NCBI GenBank assembly: GCA_937927965.1 | Contig: CALEZA010000086.1 | Span: 1-8,411, forward strand | Reading direction: 5' to 3' | Source: an uncultured Candidatus Planktophila sp. | Lineage (GTDB): Bacteria; Actinomycetota; Actinomycetes; Nanopelagicales; Nanopelagicaceae | Length of the DNA: 8,411 bases | Shown: positions 5,688 through 8,411 of the stretch, one piece after another | Layout of the letters: the number at the start of each line of letters is the position of its first letter | Position numbering within the stretch: position 1 is the first letter of the stretch | The notes under the pieces: model-generated | What the model saw: only the letters and a program-made list of their open reading frames with translations | What the model was told of the DNA's origin: nothing | The model's database searches: none | Program-made: the position numbers and the translations under genes

Positions 5688-6170
5688 TTAGGAAGTTCTA
5701 TAGCTAAGGATACGGGCAAAGGTACCTATTGCGCTGGATATAGCACCGGTTCGAATCGCCTCACGCCCCGAATCCAGTTGTAACTGGAGAGTCTGATTAA
5801 TCGGACCGCGAATGGCAACCCAAACGGTGCCTTCTGGAATGCCTTGATAATCTCCAGGACCTGCGATTCCAGTCGTTGCAATCGCCCATGTGGTGCCGAA
5901 CTTCTCTTTGACGCCATCGGCCATCGCATTAGCAACTTCCTCACTGACAACGGTATGGGCCTTTATCAGCTCAGGATCTACTCCAAGAAAATCTATCTTG
6001 GCTTGATTTGAGTATGCAATGATCCCACCAAGAAAGACTTGAGAAGATCCCGGAGTAAAGGTGATGGCATGACCCAATCCACCACCTGTTACAGATTCAG
6101 CAACGCTGACTGTCTCGCCTTTATCGGTCAGATATGCAACAACAATATTTGCATGGCGGCGAGTAGGCAT
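5688..6170 (-). CDS. pncC: CinA C-terminal domain protein, NMN amidohydrolase
   Basis: This enzyme class deamidates nicotinamide mononucleotide to nicotinic acid mononucleotide in the cytoplasm, recycling NAD. The 160-residue protein is the stand-alone amidase form, without the N-terminal MoCF-like domain of full-length CinA. Visible motifs are VAESVTGGGLGHAIT (23-37), with the serine at 26 that is the proposed nucleophile position, FLGGIIAYSNQAK (46-58), TTGIAGPGD (99-107), PEGTVWVAI (112-120) and SGREAIR (134-140). The usual Cys after the serine (AESCTGG) is Val here; other actinobacteria also vary at this position. The start ATG at 6168-6170 fits the domain. It lies 21 bases after ptsI and 19 before clgR. 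The cinA-clgR pair is conserved in actinobacteria and gave the gene its link to competence/recA; no DNA role is implied by the sequence. Confidence 0.92.
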   Translation of the reverse strand: MPTRRHANIVVAYLTDKGETVSVAESVTGGGLGHAITFTPGSSQVFLGGIIAYSNQAKIDFLGVDPELIKAHTVVSEEVANAMADGVKEKFGTTWAIATTGIAGPGDYQGIPEGTVWVAIRGPINQTLQLQLDSGREAIRTGAISSAIGTFARILSYRTS

Positions 6171-6191
6171 GTGGGCAATCTACTCTCTTAA

Positions 6192-7826
6192 TTACTTTTC
6201 GAGAATATCTCGGGCAAACTTTTCTGCCTCTTGAGCAGATCGTGCGCCAAGGGCGGCTGTGGCAGCACTGCGACAAGCATCCATATCTACGCTTGCAAGA
6301 AAACCTCTCACCTCAGCCAAAGCACTTGGCGCCATTGATAGTGATGAGACTCCTAAACCAACAAGAACCGCTGCAAGAAGTGAATTAGCTGCCGCTTCGC
6401 CGCACACACCAACAGGCTTACTTATCTTGACTGCTTCAGCGGAAGCTATTGATATAGCTCGAAGAACAGCAGGATGCCATGCTGTAGTCATATCGGAAAG
6501 GCGTGAATCCATTCGATCTGATGCCATCACATATTGAGTGAGGTCATTGGTGCCAAATGAACCGAACTCCACCTCAGCAAGAATTCGATCAGCATGGAGA
6601 GCAGCAGCTGGAGTTTCAATCATTACACCAGGAGTATCCATACCAAGGGCACGCACGCGGTCTGCAAAATCTTTGGCTTCATCAGGTGTGTTAATCATTG
6701 GCGCCATCACCCACAATTTCACATCTTTACCTTTTGAAGCATCCGCGAGTGCTTGCAATTGACGATTGAGAACATCATTGCTGGTCCGAGTTAATCTCCA
6801 GCCTCTCACACCCAATGCAGGATTTTCTTCATGGATTGCGTTGATATATGGAACGGGTTTATCACTACCTGCATCGAGCGTTCGGATCACTACCTTCTTG
6901 CCAGCCATCAACTCAAACACCTCTGAATACAGTGCAACTTGCTCCGCGACGGTCGGCTCTATCTGAGAGTCAAGAAAGAGTAGTTCGGTGCGGAAAAGTC
7001 CTATCCCTTCAGCATCTACTGCAACAGCAGCGCGAACATCATCGACAGTTCCCGCATTTCCCAATAGTTGAATTGGTGTGCCATCACTTAAACGCCCTGG
7101 TCCAGTAACTGATGCAGCGCGAGCTTTAAGCAGATCTTCCTTTGAAATGCGAGATGAAACTTCTTCATCAGATGCTCCAGCGATAACCTCACCATGCCGA
7201 CCATCGACGAGAACTTTCGTGCCATCTTCTAAATCCATAACACCTGAACAACCAACAATTGCTGGAATCCCTAATCCGCGAGCAACAATTGCGGTGTGGC
7301 TAGTGGCCCCGCCGTGCGAACACACGAGAGCGAGAGCAAACTTTAAATTGAGGGCTGCTGTATCTGCAGGTGTGAGATCTTCTGCCACAACAACCGTTGG
7401 TTCGGTCAGAGTCAATCCAGCACTTTCAATACCTGCAAGCTTGTTGATGAGACGAGTGGAGATTTCGTCGATATCACTAGCGCGCTCTGCGAAATAACCA
7501 CCCAATGCGAGCAATTGCTCTTTAAAGCCACCAAATGCATCGATAACTATTGGGCGAATATCAAATGCTGTGCCCTCTGTAATTGCACCTTCCAACACTT
7601 CTGCAACAGATGGATCGCGAGCCATCATTGCCTGCGCAGCAAGAACCTCTTTAGCGATTTCAAGCTCAATTGTTTCAGCGCTCTTCTCCAAATCTTGTGC
7701 GATAGCTTCGAGGGCAGCTAAGACTTGGTCTAAGTTAGCGGGAACTGGCCCTGAAACCTCAGCTGCGATGACGCGTCGAACTGGTCCAACGACAACACCT
7801 GGTGATACGCCAATACCTTTAAGCAT
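6192..7826 (-). CDS. ptsI: PTS enzyme I, phosphoenolpyruvate-protein phosphotransferase
   Basis: Enzyme I takes phosphate from phosphoenolpyruvate and passes it to HPr, the first step of PTS sugar uptake. The 544-residue cytoplasmic protein shows every expected region: start MLKGIGVSPGVVVGP, the phosphorylation site GGATSHTAIVARGLGIPAIVG with His177, the PEP-binding barrel with GLFRTELLFL (276-285), IRTLDAGSDK (314-323), LGVRGWRL (338-345), MIETPAA (402-408), FGTNDLTQY (424-432) and the conserved GVCGE with Cys475. It is a little shorter than E. coli EI (575 residues) but lacks no key residue. ATG at 7824-7826 is 6 bases after the ptsH stop codon, so translation is probably coupled. cinA follows after 21 bases. 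Confidence 0.97.
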   Translation of the reverse strand: MLKGIGVSPGVVVGPVRRVIAAEVSGPVPANLDQVLAALEAIAQDLEKSAETIELEIAKEVLAAQAMMARDPSVAEVLEGAITEGTAFDIRPIVIDAFGGFKEQLLALGGYFAERASDIDEISTRLINKLAGIESAGLTLTEPTVVVAEDLTPADTAALNLKFALALVCSHGGATSHTAIVARGLGIPAIVGCSGVMDLEDGTKVLVDGRHGEVIAGASDEEVSSRISKEDLLKARAASVTGPGRLSDGTPIQLLGNAGTVDDVRAAVAVDAEGIGLFRTELLFLDSQIEPTVAEQVALYSEVFELMAGKKVVIRTLDAGSDKPVPYINAIHEENPALGVRGWRLTRTSNDVLNRQLQALADASKGKDVKLWVMAPMINTPDEAKDFADRVRALGMDTPGVMIETPAAALHADRILAEVEFGSFGTNDLTQYVMASDRMDSRLSDMTTAWHPAVLRAISIASAEAVKISKPVGVCGEAAANSLLAAVLVGLGVSSLSMAPSALAEVRGFLASVDMDACRSAATAALGARSAQEAEKFARDILEK

Positions 7827-7832
7827 CGGAGA

Positions 7833-8102
7833 TTACTCGTCGTGATCTGTTGCGATGATATCTACGATGGTGGCAAGAACAGAATCTGAATTCTCTCCAT
7901 CTGCAACGCTTACTTCAATTGAATCGCCATTCTTAACACCGAGAGCTAAAACTGAAAGTAGAGAAGCTGCATTTACTGCCTTCTCCCCTGGGCGACCGAT
8001 TGTTACTGCGACTCCAGCACCTGCAGCTGCCTTAACCAGAATAGATGCAGGTCGAGCATGTAAACCAACTTTGCTTCCTACTGCAACGATCTGACTTGGC
8101 AT
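7833..8102 (-). CDS. ptsH: PTS phosphocarrier protein HPr
   Basis: HPr carries phosphate from enzyme I to the sugar-specific EIIA domains. The 89-residue product has the active site VGLHARPAS with His15, and the region NAASLLSVLALGVKNGD (44-60), whose Ser47 corresponds to the regulatory Ser46 of Firmicutes HPr. Whether a kinase phosphorylates it here cannot be told; most actinobacteria lack one. ATG at 8100-8102 fits the family N-terminus (MPSQIVAVGSKVGLHARPAS) and has GAAGGAG just upstream. A frame open to 8162 would add an unlikely 20-residue extension. It lies between the permease gene (111-base gap containing a hairpin) and ptsI (6 bases). Confidence 0.97.
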   Translation of the reverse strand: MPSQIVAVGSKVGLHARPASILVKAAAGAGVAVTIGRPGEKAVNAASLLSVLALGVKNGDSIEVSVADGENSDSVLATIVDIIATDHDE

Positions 8103-8131
8103 TGAAATCTCCTTCGCTAATGGGTGGGCAT

Positions 8132-8162
8132 ACTCTACAGAGTGACTCATCAGTAATGCCAA
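8132..8162 (-). promoter_or_regulatory. possible ptsHI promoter
   Basis: On the minus strand TTGGCA (8162-8157) and TAGAGT (8137-8132) are separated by 19 bases, a long spacer. The start would fall near 8125, about 20 bases before ptsH. The -35 overlaps the downstream foot of the hairpin at 8159-8192. The match is modest. Confidence 0.3.
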
Positions 8163-8192
8163 ATGGCCCCGAGTTGCCTCGGAGCCATTTGG
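8159..8192 (-). terminator. long hairpin between the fructose permease gene and ptsH
   Basis: CCAAATGGC (8159-8167) pairs with GCCATTTGG (8184-8192), and CCGAG (8169-8173) pairs with CTCGG (8178-8182). This gives 14 base pairs with one C/A mismatch and a four-base loop (TTGC). On the minus strand it follows the permease stop (8214) by 21 bases. No U-tract follows on either strand, so it may be a U-less terminator, a partial terminator or an mRNA-stabilising or processing structure that sets the ratio of permease to HPr/enzyme I. Confidence 0.6.
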
Positions 8193-8213
8193 ACTTAAGT
8201 GTTACTGAGGTAA

Positions 8214-8411
8214 TTAAGCCTTCTGGCCAATTCCCTTTGCAACTACTACCGCAGCAGCTGTGACAACTGTTCCGATAACGATTGCGAGTACATATGTTGC
8301 TACTCCACCAACGAGAGGGAATACAGCAATACCACCGTGTGGTGCACGAAGTGTGCTGCCGAATGCCTCAACGAGTCCACCTGTTACAGCAGAACCGACC
8401 ATGATTGATGG
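8214..8411 (-). CDS. fruA: fructose-family PTS permease EIIC, C-terminal end (runs off the window)
   Basis: The 65 visible residues are the end of the membrane-embedded EIIC domain that transports and phosphorylates the sugar. The run PSIMVGSAVTGGLVEAFGSTLRAPHGGIAVFPLVGG, in short MVGSAVTGG...STLRAPHGGI, is the conserved fructose-family C-terminal motif. A final hydrophobic helix follows (about VATYVLAIVIGTVVTAAAVVVAK in pieces), then a short charged tail. The start and any EIIA and EIIB domains lie beyond position 8411. Substrate (fructose or a related sugar) is inferred from family likeness. It is followed by ptsH on the same strand, which agrees with a sugar-uptake operon. Symbol is tentative. 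Confidence 0.82.
   Translation of the reverse strand, partial: PSIMVGSAVTGGLVEAFGSTLRAPHGGIAVFPLVGGVATYVLAIVIGTVVTAAAVVVAKGIGQKA

Noticed and set aside
5942..5950. Second TTGTCAGTG on the minus strand, inside cinA
   Set aside because: No TANNNT follows at eight bases (GCTAAT instead), and the bases encode conserved cinA residues, so it is a chance match.
7078..7497. Plus-strand open frame of 139 residues inside ptsI, and similar shorter frames over ptsI and ptsH
   Set aside because: These are antisense shadows of well-conserved PTS genes with low-complexity Ser/Arg/Thr-rich products.
1..8411. tRNA or rRNA genes, CRISPR arrays, insertion sequences, riboswitches
   Set aside because: I looked for cloverleaf-like segments, evenly spaced repeats, transposase motifs and long terminal inverted repeats and saw none.

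Overview
The window looks like a piece of chromosome from a low-GC, streamlined actinobacterium. A freshwater Nanopelagicales (acI-type) lineage is my best guess. Three things support this: a recA, DUF3046, clgR and cinA neighbourhood typical of actinobacteria; a recA control region carrying both an actinobacterial LexA box and a PafBC-type promoter motif; and moderate base composition with very tight gene spacing. The genus is inference.

Layout. Positions 1-748 (minus) hold the first 249 residues of recA. Positions 749-990 are the only sizeable gene-free stretch. They hold the recA control region: a ribosome-binding site, two small alternative hairpins, a perfect palindromic SOS box (899-914) and an exact match to the RecA-independent DNA-damage promoter motif (957-979). 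Positions 991-4051 (minus) are a compact three-gene run of exported proteins of unknown function: two tandem paralogues with four matching cysteines, then a 457-residue multi-domain protein. A 92-base divergent intergenic region separates this run from a shortened yaaA on the plus strand (4144-4698). yaaA converges on and overlaps the next gene by 14 bases.

From 8411 down to 4685 everything is on the minus strand and closely packed: the tail of a fructose-family PTS permease, ptsH, ptsI, pncC/cinA, clgR, a TetR-type regulator and a DUF3046 gene. A strong hairpin lies between the permease and ptsH.

How the parts relate. PtsI and PtsH form the phosphate relay for sugar uptake through the permease. 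The cinA-type amidase salvages NMN. ClgR is a protease-regulon activator and here ends in Ala-Ala, matching the degradation tag known for the family. DUF3046 usually sits directly before recA in actinobacteria. Here the yaaA and secreted-protein block has come between them, leaving recA with its own two-layer damage-responsive control region. The secreted-protein block is the least explained part of the window and the best candidate for something undescribed.
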